A stretch of DNA of 64,000 nucleotides from assembly GCA_035566015.1 (NCBI GenBank), contig DATMRS010000006.1:1-64000 (forward strand). Reading direction: 5' to 3'. Below the pieces are notes generated by a model, which did not search any database, was not told the DNA's origin, and worked only from the letters and a program-made list of their open reading frames with translations. How positions within the stretch are numbered: the first letter of the stretch is position 1; each line of letters begins with the position of its first letter. The translations under genes and the position numbers were made by a program. Of this stretch, positions 25,034 to 33,443 are shown in pieces. Origin of the DNA: DATMRS01 sp035566015 (GTDB lineage Bacteria > Pseudomonadota > Alphaproteobacteria > Sphingomonadales > Sphingomonadaceae).

Positions 25034-25140
25034 AGCGCCCGCAATCGAGTTCGCAGTGGCCGCGCCCAACAGGAACATCCCGAGCGATCGGGGTGTCGAG
25101 CGCGCGTGCGAAGAGTGTGCGCCAAAGGTTGAATCGAAGA

Positions 25141-26973
25141 ATGACCGCATCGCAATTTCCCGGAGCCGCGCTGACTGCGGAGCAGTGGCGCCTCGTCGAG
25201 GCATTGGGCGCTTCGCTCAATCCCCAGCAGGCGCGCTGGATCAGCGGTTATTTCGCCGGCCTCGATTCGGGATTGCTACGCGGCGGCGTGCAGGCGGGCG
25301 CCGCACCTCTGGCGCTGCCGTCGGCGGCGGCTGCGCCCGGCACGCGCGCGCTCACGATCCTCTACGGCAGCGAAACGGGGAACAGCGCGGAGCTGGCCGC
25401 AAACCTCGCCGCCGCCGCGCGCGAACAGGGGCTCGATCCTGTCCTCGCCGACATGGGCGAATATAAGACGCGCAAGCTAAAGGACGAGCAGGATTTGCTG
25501 ATCCTGATCTCCACGCATGGCGAGGGCGATCCGCCACAGCCTGCCGCCGGCTTCTTCGATTTCGTGGAGAGCCGCAAGGCGCCCAAGCTGCCGAATCTGC
25601 GCTATGCCGTGCTGGCGCTGGGTGACATGACCTACGAGCATTTCTGCGGCGCGGGCAAAAGGCTGGACGAGCGTTTCGAGGTTCTCGGCGGCTCGCGGCT
25701 GCGCGCGCGCGTCGATTGCGACGTGGATTATGAGGAACCGGCCGAGGCATGGGGCATAGAAATGCTCGCCATGCTGGCGGCGGACCGTGTCGACGCCGTG
25801 CCTGCGGTCGCCACCACGGGGGCGATGGTCGTGCCGGCTCCACAGCCGGCGGCTGCGGCATCGGCCTATGGCAAGCGCAACCCGTTCCCGGCGACGGTGA
25901 TCGAGAACATGGTTCTCGCCGGGCGCGGCTCCACCAAGGAGACGCGGCATATCGAGATTTCGATCGAAGATTCGGGGTTGCAATATGAGCCGGGCGACGC
26001 GCTCGGCATCGTCTCGCGCAACGATCCGGCCCTCGTCGACTCGCTGCTCGGCGCGCTGCATATGGAGGGCGACGCGCCGCTGACCGTGAAGGGTCATGCG
26101 ACGACGCTCGCCGAGGCGCTGGCCGATCGGTTCGAAATCACCACCGCGACGCAACGCTTCCTCGATCATTGGGGCGAGTTGACAAGCGCGACCGAGTCCT
26201 TCTCGGCGATGAGCAGCGCCGAACGCGCGGAATTCCTGCACGGCAACCATATCATCGATATCGTCCGCGCCTTCCCCCTCCAAGGCATTGATCCGCAGCG
26301 TTTCGTGGACGGGTTGCGCCCCTTGCAGCCGCGCCTCTATTCGATCGCGTCGAGCCTCGCGGTCGTGCCCGACGAGGTGCATCTCACCGTCTCGCCCGTG
26401 CGCTACGCGTTGCATGGCGAGCCGCGCTCGGGCGTCGCGTCCGGTCATCTCGCCGATCGCGCGCCGGTGGACTCGCAGCTTCAGGTCTATATCCAGAGCA
26501 ATCCGCACTTCCGCCTGCCCGACGATGATCGGCCGATCATCATGATCGGCGCAGGCACCGGCGTCGCGCCTTATCGCTCCTTCCTGCAGGAGCGTGAGGC
26601 GCGGGGCAGCAACGGCCGCTCCTGGCTGTTCTTCGGCGAACGGAATTTCCGCACCGACTTCCTCTATCAGATCGAATGGCAGACGTGGCTCAAGGATGAT
26701 ATCCTGACGCGCATGGACGTCGCTTTCTCGCGCGACCATGCCGAGAAGGTCTATGTCCAGCACCGCATCAGCGAGCAGGCGCGCGACGTCTATGCCTGGC
26801 TGGAGGAAGGCGCACACGTCTATGTCTGCGGCGACGCGACCCACCTCGCGCCCGACGTGCACGAAGCGTTGCTCAACGTGGTGGAGGAGCAGGCGAGCAT
26901 CCAGCGCGAGGCCGCCGAGGAATATTTCCGCGATCTGCAGCGCGACGGGCGCTACCAGCGCGACGTTTATTGA
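25141..26973 (+). CDS. cysJ: Sulfite reductase flavoprotein alpha subunit (CysJ)
   Basis: CysJ passes electrons from NADPH through FAD and FMN to the CysI hemoprotein for reduction of sulfite to sulfide. The 610-residue protein has an N-terminal leader (1-68), a flavodoxin domain starting with LTILYGSETGNSAE (71-84) and LISTHGEGDPP, then an FAD/NADPH reductase module with RLYSIASS, GVASGHLAD, GAGTGVAPYRSFLQ and the C-terminal aromatic pair region RYQRDVY. The start was set at ATG 25141 with GAA-rich ribosome sequence upstream; a frame open to 25012 adds 43 residues that are unrelated to the family. cysI follows after 15 bases. Confidence 0.95.
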   Translation: MTASQFPGAALTAEQWRLVEALGASLNPQQARWISGYFAGLDSGLLRGGVQAGAAPLALPSAAAAPGTRALTILYGSETGNSAELAANLAAAAREQGLDPVLADMGEYKTRKLKDEQDLLILISTHGEGDPPQPAAGFFDFVESRKAPKLPNLRYAVLALGDMTYEHFCGAGKRLDERFEVLGGSRLRARVDCDVDYEEPAEAWGIEMLAMLAADRVDAVPAVATTGAMVVPAPQPAAAASAYGKRNPFPATVIENMVLAGRGSTKETRHIEISIEDSGLQYEPGDALGIVSRNDPALVDSLLGALHMEGDAPLTVKGHATTLAEALADRFEITTATQRFLDHWGELTSATESFSAMSSAERAEFLHGNHIIDIVRAFPLQGIDPQRFVDGLRPLQPRLYSIASSLAVVPDEVHLTVSPVRYALHGEPRSGVASGHLADRAPVDSQLQVYIQSNPHFRLPDDDRPIIMIGAGTGVAPYRSFLQEREARGSNGRSWLFFGERNFRTDFLYQIEWQTWLKDDILTRMDVAFSRDHAEKVYVQHRISEQARDVYAWLEEGAHVYVCGDATHLAPDVHEALLNVVEEQASIQREAAEEYFRDLQRDGRYQRDVY

Positions 26974-26988
26974 TTGAAAGCCGACGAC

Positions 26989-28707
26989 ATGGATATCCCC
27001 CCCACCGACCGCAGCCATGACATCTCGCAGCCGCTCGAACGGTTGAGTCCTGACGAGACGATGAAGGCCGAGAGCGATTATCTGCGCGGCACGATCGCGC
27101 TGGGCCTGCTCGATCGGATCACTGGCGCGGTGCCGGGCGACGATATCAAGCTGATGAAGTTCCACGGCATCTATCAGCAGGACGATCGCGACGTCCGGGA
27201 CGAGCGCCGCCGCCAGAAGCTGGAGCCCGCCTATCAGTTCATGGTGCGCGTGCGCCTGCCCGGCGGCATCTGCACGCCCGAGCAGTGGCTGAAGATCACC
27301 GAGCTTGCCTGCGCGCATGGCGGCGACACGCTGCGGATGACGACGCGCCAAACCTTCCAGTTTCACTGGATCCTCAAGGACAGCATCGTCCCCACCATTC
27401 GCGGGCTGCATGAAGTGCTGCTCGATACCGTCGCGGCGTGCGGCGACGATTCACGCGGCGTCATGGCCACGGTCGATCCGCAATTCCCGGCCTTGCAGGC
27501 CCAGATGGCGGCGCTTGCCAAGCAGGTCAGCGACCACGTCATCCCGAAGACCCACGCCTACCACGAAATCTGGTACGGCGCGGAACGGGTTGCCTCGTCG
27601 GAGCCGGAGGAGCCCTTCTACGGCCGCACCTACATGCCGCGTAAGTTCAAGATCGGCTTCGTGATCCCGCCGAGCAACGATATCGACATTTACGCGCAGG
27701 ATTTGGGCTATATCGCGATTGCCGGGCCGGACGGGAAGCTCGAAGGCTTCAACGTCGCGGTCGGTGGCGGCATGGGCCGCACCGATCAGGCGCCGCATAC
27801 CTATCCCCGTACCGCCACCGTCATCGGCTTCATCCCTTCGGATCGGCTGATGTCCGTCACCGATGCGGTGATGTCGGTGCAGCGCGATTTCGGCAACCGC
27901 GCCGATCGTGCGCGGGCGCGCTTCAAATATACGGTAGACGACAAGGGAGTCGACTGGATCAAGGCGGCGATCGAGGCCCGTGCCGGCGCGCCGCTCGAAC
28001 CTGCCCGCCCCTATGAGTTCACGTCGAACGGCGACCGGTACGGCTGGACCGAGTCCGACGACGGGCATCATCACTTCACGATATTTATCCAGAATGGGCG
28101 GTTAACCCGCCCGCTGCTCGATGCCTTGGCTACCGTCGCCCGTGCGCATAAGGGCAAGCTGCGGCTAACGCCCAACCAGAACCTCATCATCGCCGATATC
28201 GCCGCCGAGGATCGGCCCGCGATGGAGGCATTGCTTACCGAGACGGGCCTCGCCGCCGCCAACGATCAGAGCGTGCTGCGGCTCAACGCCATGGCCTGCG
28301 TCGCTTTCCCGACCTGCGGCCTCGCCATGGCCGAGAGTGAGCGTTACCTGCCCGATCTCATCACGAAGGTGGAGGCGATCCTCGCCAAATACGGGCTGGA
28401 GAAAGAGCCGATCACCATGCGGATGACCGGATGCCCCAATGGCTGCGCGCGGCCCTATATCGCCGAGATCGCGTTCACCGGGCGCGCGCCGGGCAAATAT
28501 AATCTCTATCTGGGCGGCGGCTTCCATGGGGAGCGACTCAACCGCATGTATCGCGAGAATATCGGCGAACCCGCGATCCTCGAAGCGCTCGACGAGGTGC
28601 TCGGCCGCTATGCCGCCGAGCGTCTGCCGGGCGAACATCTCGGCGATTTCACGATCCGCGCGGGCATCATTCGCGAAGTCACCGAAGGCCGTTTCTCCAA
28701 CGATTGA
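26989..28707 (+). CDS. cysI: Sulfite reductase hemoprotein beta subunit (CysI)
   Basis: CysI binds siroheme coupled to a [4Fe-4S] cluster and carries out the six-electron reduction of sulfite. The 572-residue protein has two ferredoxin-like/siroheme repeats. Arg-rich siroheme-binding segments occur around MTTRQTFQFHW, and the cluster cysteines lie in CVAFPTCGLAMAE and MTGCPNGCARPY, i.e. C-x5-C and C-x3-C. An alternative TTG at 26974, directly after the cysJ stop, would add five residues; I prefer the ATG. It is in one operon with cysJ. The siroheme synthesis genes are not in this window. Confidence 0.95.
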   Translation: MDIPPTDRSHDISQPLERLSPDETMKAESDYLRGTIALGLLDRITGAVPGDDIKLMKFHGIYQQDDRDVRDERRRQKLEPAYQFMVRVRLPGGICTPEQWLKITELACAHGGDTLRMTTRQTFQFHWILKDSIVPTIRGLHEVLLDTVAACGDDSRGVMATVDPQFPALQAQMAALAKQVSDHVIPKTHAYHEIWYGAERVASSEPEEPFYGRTYMPRKFKIGFVIPPSNDIDIYAQDLGYIAIAGPDGKLEGFNVAVGGGMGRTDQAPHTYPRTATVIGFIPSDRLMSVTDAVMSVQRDFGNRADRARARFKYTVDDKGVDWIKAAIEARAGAPLEPARPYEFTSNGDRYGWTESDDGHHHFTIFIQNGRLTRPLLDALATVARAHKGKLRLTPNQNLIIADIAAEDRPAMEALLTETGLAAANDQSVLRLNAMACVAFPTCGLAMAESERYLPDLITKVEAILAKYGLEKEPITMRMTGCPNGCARPYIAEIAFTGRAPGKYNLYLGGGFHGERLNRMYRENIGEPAILEALDEVLGRYAAERLPGEHLGDFTIRAGIIREVTEGRFSND

Positions 28708-28713
28708 GCATCG

Positions 28714-28730
28714 CCGCCGGTCGTCGGCGG
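28714..28730 (+). terminator. Weak hairpin after cysI
   Basis: CCGCCG (28714-28719), a five-base loop and CGGCGG (28725-28730) form a GC stem six bases after the cysI stop. The downstream CTCTTTA is only weakly T-rich, so efficient termination is doubtful. It could separate cysJI from the Rrf2 gene. Confidence 0.3.
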
Positions 28731-28806
28731 ACGACGCTCTTTATGGCGCGCCTAAATATGTGCTAGAATTGCATGATTGGCAGCCTATCGGGAGCACGCG
28801 CCCGTC

Positions 28807-29250
28807 ATGCGGATGACGCGCTACACGGATTATTCATTACGCGTCCTAATTCATCTGGCGCTCGAAGGCGACCGGCTCTGTTCGATCGGGGAGATCGCGC
28901 GCACCTATGACATCTCGCAAAACCATCTGATGAAGGTGGTGAATGCGCTGGCCCGCGACGGGTTCGTCGAGACGGTGCGCGGCCGTGGCGGCGGTATGCG
29001 CCTCGCTCGTCCGGCGGACCAGATCGGCGTGGGCGAGGTGGTGCGCAAGACCGAGGAAGGCTTCGAGCTGGCCGATTGCGCGGCCTGCCGTCTCTCCCCC
29101 GCCTGCGGCCTCACCGGCGCCTTTGCCGAGGGCATGGCGGCGATGCTGCGAGTGTTCGACACTTATACAATCGCCGATCTGTTGACTGACAAGGCAACGA
29201 TGCGGCGCATGATCGCGCGCGAAGCCCCCTTGGGAATCGGCGTAGCCTGA
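28807..29250 (+). CDS. Rrf2-family [Fe-S] transcriptional regulator, NsrR-like
   Basis: The 147-residue protein has the Rrf2 winged-helix domain (MRMTRYTDYSLRVLIHLAL; EIARTYDISQNHLMKVVNALARDGFVETVRGRGGGMRLA) and the cluster loop C91-x2-C94-x5-C100 (DCAACRLSPACGL). Asp8, which serves as the fourth cluster ligand in NsrR, is present. NsrR senses nitric oxide and represses detoxification genes. It stands downstream of cysJI with a 99-base gap and upstream of a ClC channel, so its targets are not obvious. A TAGAAT at 28764-28769 is a possible -10 box. The start at 28807 fits the family; ten further residues upstream are unlikely. Confidence 0.88.
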   Translation: MRMTRYTDYSLRVLIHLALEGDRLCSIGEIARTYDISQNHLMKVVNALARDGFVETVRGRGGGMRLARPADQIGVGEVVRKTEEGFELADCAACRLSPACGLTGAFAEGMAAMLRVFDTYTIADLLTDKATMRRMIAREAPLGIGVA

Positions 29251-29332
29251 GTCGTTTTCTTGCAATGCAGCATTGAGTCTTGCCGCGGCAGGCTTTAGCG
29301 AGCCCTCCAGTTCCATGATGAGGGAATAGCAG

Positions 29333-31114
29333 ATGTTGCGTGCGTCCACGCGGGCCTCCGAAGGCTACAGGCTCGCCGATCACAGCGCCGACGCGCGCAT
29401 GCTCGTGCTCGCGCTGATGGCGATCGTGGTCGGCACCGGAGGCGCGTTCGGCGCGTGGATATTGCTGAAGCTGATCGCGATCGCGACCAATCTCTTCTGG
29501 TTCGGCCGCCTGTCGGCTGACGCGGCGCGTTTCGCGGATACCCCGCTCGGCATCGCGATGGTGGCGATTCCGATCGTCGGCGGCCTGATCGTGGGCGTCA
29601 TGGCGCGCTACGGTTCGGACAAGATACGCGGCCACGGCATTCCCGAGGCGCTGGAAACGATCCTCTATGGCGAAAGCCGGCTGTCGCCGAAGGTGGCCTT
29701 CCTGAAGCCGCTTTCGTCGGCCATCTCGATAGGCAGCGGTGGGCCGTTCGGCGCGGAAGGGCCGATCATCATGACCGGCGGCGCGATCGGATCGCTCTTC
29801 GCCCAGCGGTTCAATCTCAGCGCGGCAGAGCGGAAGACGCTTCTCGTGGCAGGTGCCTCGGCCGGCATGACTGCAATCTTCGGCACGCCGATCGCCGCAG
29901 TGCTGCTCGCGATCGAGGTGCTGCTCTTCGAATGGAAGCCGCGCAGCTTCGTCCCCGTCGTCGTCGCGGTCCTCGTTTCCTATGCTTGGCGCCCCCTGTT
30001 GATCGGCATCCCTCCGCAATTCCCCTATGAAGGCCTGGTGCCCTCGACGCCCTGGCTGCTGCTGCTCGCGATCGGCATGGGGCTGGTCGTGGGGCTGCAA
30101 TCGGCGCTCCTCTCGGCAACCCTCTATCGGATCGAAGACGGTTTTCATCGGTTGCCTGTCCACTGGATGTGGTGGCCCGCGCTCGGTGCGGTGATCGTCG
30201 GCATCGGCGGCTATATCGAGCCGCGCGTGCTCGGCGCGGGGTATGACAGCATTCAGGCGCTGCTCAATGGTTCGCTCGCCCTGCACATCATCGTCGGGCT
30301 GCTCGTGCTGAAGGCGATCGTCTGGCTCGTCGCGCTCGGATCGGGCACGTCTGGCGGCATTCTTGCGCCATTGCTGATTATCGGCGGCGCGCTTGGCGCG
30401 ATCATCGGCCAGTTCCTCCCGGGCGGAACCGGGCTCTGGGCACTGCTCGCCATGGCCGGCATCATGAGCGGGGCGATGCGCGCGCCGCTCACCAGCGCGC
30501 TGTTCGCGGTGGAACTGACGGGGCGCTTCGATCTGTTGCCCGAGGCGATCGCCTCGGCGGGCGCGGCCTATGCGATCAGCGTCCTTCTCATGAAGCGTTC
30601 GATCCTGACCGAGAAGATCGCGCGCCGCGGCCGCCACATTCTCCAGGAATATACGATCGACCCGCTCAATTTCCTCCAGGCCGCGCAGCTTATGACGCCC
30701 GATCCGGCCACTTTGCGCGGCGATATGCCGGCAAGGGAAGCGGAGGCCTTTTTCGGAACCGATGCCAAGCACCGCTCCTATCCCGTCGTCGACGGCGAGG
30801 GGAAGTTGCTCGGGATGGTATCGCGCACCGATGCCTTGCGTTGGCAGGTCGAGGGTGTGGGCGGCGCGGCTTCGCTAGCGGACATCGTTTCCGATGCCTC
30901 GCAGCCGATCGCCTATCCCGATACGCCGATCGGGATCATCGCCGATCGGATGGTCGATAGCGGCATCGGCCGCGTCCCGATCGTCGATCGTGAGAGCCGG
31001 CGCGTCGTCGGCATCCTCTCGCGCCACGATCTGCTCAAGGCGCGGAGCGAAGGAAGACGATCGGAAACGCGCAAGAGCGGCCATTCCTCTATACATGGGC
31101 TGCTTACCCGATAA
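29333..31114 (+). CDS. ClC-family chloride channel/transporter with C-terminal CBS domains
   Basis: The 593-residue protein has a ClC transmembrane core (about 20-430) with the selectivity and gating segments GSGGPFGAEGP (134-144, the gating glutamate position being E142), GSGTSGGILAPLLIIGGALG and MAGIMSGAMRAPLTS. The cytoplasmic part from about 445 carries two CBS motifs, the first in MTPDPATLRG...SYPVVDGEGKLLGMVSRTD and the second ending in VPIVDRESRRVVGILSRHDLLKA. CBS pairs usually bind adenine nucleotides and tune transport. GAGGGAA lies at a proper distance from the ATG. It may act in Cl-/H+ exchange or fluoride export, but the typical fluoride-ClC signature is not seen. It is followed by an amidase gene. 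Confidence 0.92.
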   Translation: MLRASTRASEGYRLADHSADARMLVLALMAIVVGTGGAFGAWILLKLIAIATNLFWFGRLSADAARFADTPLGIAMVAIPIVGGLIVGVMARYGSDKIRGHGIPEALETILYGESRLSPKVAFLKPLSSAISIGSGGPFGAEGPIIMTGGAIGSLFAQRFNLSAAERKTLLVAGASAGMTAIFGTPIAAVLLAIEVLLFEWKPRSFVPVVVAVLVSYAWRPLLIGIPPQFPYEGLVPSTPWLLLLAIGMGLVVGLQSALLSATLYRIEDGFHRLPVHWMWWPALGAVIVGIGGYIEPRVLGAGYDSIQALLNGSLALHIIVGLLVLKAIVWLVALGSGTSGGILAPLLIIGGALGAIIGQFLPGGTGLWALLAMAGIMSGAMRAPLTSALFAVELTGRFDLLPEAIASAGAAYAISVLLMKRSILTEKIARRGRHILQEYTIDPLNFLQAAQLMTPDPATLRGDMPAREAEAFFGTDAKHRSYPVVDGEGKLLGMVSRTDALRWQVEGVGGAASLADIVSDASQPIAYPDTPIGIIADRMVDSGIGRVPIVDRESRRVVGILSRHDLLKARSEGRRSETRKSGHSSIHGLLTR

Positions 31115-31141
31115 GCTCGGGCCTCTATCGAAGGAGGCCTT

Positions 31142-32623
31142 ATGACCGCGCCCAGCGACACCGCAACACCCCTGCTCCTGCGCACCGCCCGCTCGCTGCG
31201 CGACGCGCTGGACCGGCGGGAGATCAGCGCGGTCGAACTGCTCGACGAACAGCTTGTCCGTTATGAGGCGCTCAATCCTTCGCTGAACCTCGTCGTCGCC
31301 ACCGATATCGAAGGTGCGCGTGCGGCGGCGAAGGCCGCCGATGCCGCCATGGCGCGCGGCGAGGCCGGGCCGCTCGCCGGCATACCGATGACGATCAAGG
31401 ACGTCTTCGAAGTCGTCGGGATGCCCGCCACCTGCGGCATACCCGAGCTCGCCGAGCATCGCCCCGCACGCGATGCCGATGCGGTGGAGGCGCTGCGTGC
31501 CGCGGGTGCCGTCATCTGGGGCAAGACCAACGTGCCGACCGGCGCGGTTGACCACCAGAGCTTCAATCCCATTTATGGCATCAGCCGCAATCCCTGGAAT
31601 CTCGATCGCACCACCGGCGGATCGTCGGGTGGGGCTGCGGCGGCGGTCGCGGCGGGGCTGACCTCGATCGAGCTCGGCAGCGACATCGGCGGCTCTATCC
31701 GCGTGCCGAGCCATTTCTGCGGTGTCTATGGCAGCAAGCCGAGCTGGGGCGTCGTTTCGGGGCGCGGGCATATTCCGCCCATGCCCGGCGCGCGCGGCAA
31801 GACGCCGCTGGGCGTCTACGGCCCGATCGCGCGCAGCGCCTTCGATCTCGAATGGGTGCTCGATATCATCGTCGGCCCCGACGATCTCGATCGCAAGGCC
31901 TATTCGATCGCTCTGCCCCCGTCGAGGCATAAGCGGATCGGCGATTTCCGCATCGGATTGTGGCTCGACGCCTATCCGCTCGACGACGCCTATCGCAACG
32001 CGATCGAGATATTCGTCGACCGGATCGAGCGGATCGGCGCGAAAGTGGACCGGAACGCGCGCCCCAATGTCGATCCGTCGATCAATTTCGACACCTATCT
32101 CGCCGTCCTGATGGCACTGGAAGGCGCCGGCGCCCCCGACAATGCCTACGCCGAGCAGGTCGCAGCGGGCGAGGCCGCCGAGCCCGGAAGCTATGCGGCG
32201 GTGATCGGCAAGGCGATGTCGCAGAATGTCCGTTCGCTTGGCGCGGCGGAGGAGCGACGCCACGCGATCATGGCGCAATGGCGCGCTTTCTTCGCGGACT
32301 ATGATTTGCTGATCTGCCCGATCTTCCCCTGCGTCGCCTTCCCGCACGATCCCAGCGGCAACGGCCATATGGCGCAATATGACCGTCGGCTGATCGTGAA
32401 CGGCAAGCCGATCCCCTATCTGGACGGGCTGAAATGGCCGGGGCTCGCGACCCTGAGCGAGTTGCCCGCGACGGCGGTTCCCACCGGCATTCTCGCGGAC
32501 GGCCTGCCGACGGGCGTACAGATCATCGCACCCTATCTCGAGGACCGCACGACCTTGCGCTTCGCCCAGCTTCTCGAGCGCGAACTGGGGAGCGGCTATC
32601 GGGTCCCGCCCGGTTGCGACTGA
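31142..32623 (+). CDS. Amidase-signature family amidase
   Basis: The 493-residue protein has the Ser-cis-Ser-Lys triad of the amidase signature family: K86 in IPMTIKD, S161 in TTGGSSGG and nucleophile S185 in GSDIGGSIRVPS. The 24-residue spacing between the two serines matches fatty acid amide hydrolase. The substrate is unknown; it is not GatA, because no gatB or gatC gene is near and the sequence around the triad follows the general amidase pattern. GGAGG precedes the ATG at ideal spacing. It is convergent with thiD. Confidence 0.92.
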   Translation: MTAPSDTATPLLLRTARSLRDALDRREISAVELLDEQLVRYEALNPSLNLVVATDIEGARAAAKAADAAMARGEAGPLAGIPMTIKDVFEVVGMPATCGIPELAEHRPARDADAVEALRAAGAVIWGKTNVPTGAVDHQSFNPIYGISRNPWNLDRTTGGSSGGAAAAVAAGLTSIELGSDIGGSIRVPSHFCGVYGSKPSWGVVSGRGHIPPMPGARGKTPLGVYGPIARSAFDLEWVLDIIVGPDDLDRKAYSIALPPSRHKRIGDFRIGLWLDAYPLDDAYRNAIEIFVDRIERIGAKVDRNARPNVDPSINFDTYLAVLMALEGAGAPDNAYAEQVAAGEAAEPGSYAAVIGKAMSQNVRSLGAAEERRHAIMAQWRAFFADYDLLICPIFPCVAFPHDPSGNGHMAQYDRRLIVNGKPIPYLDGLKWPGLATLSELPATAVPTGILADGLPTGVQIIAPYLEDRTTLRFAQLLERELGSGYRVPPGCD

Positions 32624-32642
32624 GGAGAGCCCTTCCCCGCCG

Positions 32643-33443
32643 CTAGTCGAACCAGCTTTTCCCCAGCGCATGCCCCATCGGCCCGTGTCCCGCGCCCAGC
32701 CCGGGCCCGGCGACGATGGCGGCACGGACATAGGCGCGCGCGCGCGCAATCGCCTCCGTTATGAAAAGCCCCGTGCCCAGCCCCGTGGCGATCGCGCTCG
32801 CGAGGGTGCAGCCGGTGCCGTGCGTATGTCGCGTTTCGATCCGCCCCCCCTCCCAACGGGATGTCGTGCCGTCGGGGCTCACCAGAATATCCGTCAGCAT
32901 ATCGCCCGCAAAGTGGCCGCCCTTCGCCAATATCGCGCAACGGTGCCGCGCGGCGAGTAGGCGCGCGGCGGCCTCCGCCTCGTCGGCGTTAGTCACGTTA
33001 CGTCCGGTGAGAGCCGCCAATTCGGGCGCATTCGGCGTGGCGAGCGCCGCCACATCCATCAGCCGGCCGAACGCCGCGATCGTCGTGTTATCCGCCAGTG
33101 CCGCCCCGCTCGTCGCGACCATCACCGGATCGAAGACGATCGGCACGTCGCGCATCGTTTCGAAGCGCATTGCGAGCGCATCCGCCGTCTCCGCCGATCC
33201 GATCATGCCGATTTTCACCGCATCGACGCCGATATCGTCCGCCACCGCCTCGATCTGCGCGAGCACCATGGTGGTGGGAACCGAAAACACGTCGGAGACG
33301 CCCAGCGTGTTCTGCGCCGTCACCGCCGTCAGCGCGGTCATCGCATGGCCGCCCAGCATCGTCACCGTTTTGATATCGGCCTGGATGCCCGCGCCGCCCC
33401 CCGAATCGGAGCCGGCAACGATCAGAACACGCGGAATTGTCAC
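32643..33443 (-). CDS. thiD: Hydroxymethylpyrimidine/phosphomethylpyrimidine kinase (ThiD)
   Basis: ThiD phosphorylates hydroxymethylpyrimidine phosphate to the diphosphate for thiamine synthesis in the cytoplasm. The 266-residue ribokinase-fold protein has VLIVAGSDSGGGAGIQADIKT, KIGMIGSAE, FDPVMVATSG and the ATP/anion-hole motif HTHGTGCTLASAIA. The start was set at GTG 33443, which makes a GTGA overlap with glmM; an open frame continuing to 33467 lies in glmM and is not needed. The pairing of thiD with glmM is not a metabolic one that I can explain. Confidence 0.94.
   Translation of the reverse strand: MTIPRVLIVAGSDSGGGAGIQADIKTVTMLGGHAMTALTAVTAQNTLGVSDVFSVPTTMVLAQIEAVADDIGVDAVKIGMIGSAETADALAMRFETMRDVPIVFDPVMVATSGAALADNTTIAAFGRLMDVAALATPNAPELAALTGRNVTNADEAEAAARLLAARHRCAILAKGGHFAGDMLTDILVSPDGTTSRWEGGRIETRHTHGTGCTLASAIATGLGTGLFITEAIARARAYVRAAIVAGPGLGAGHGPMGHALGKSWFD

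Noticed and set aside
25477..27411. A 644-codon open frame on the minus strand opposite cysJ and cysI
   Set aside because: It spans two unambiguous genes and has no domain signature; it is an antisense artefact of high GC content.
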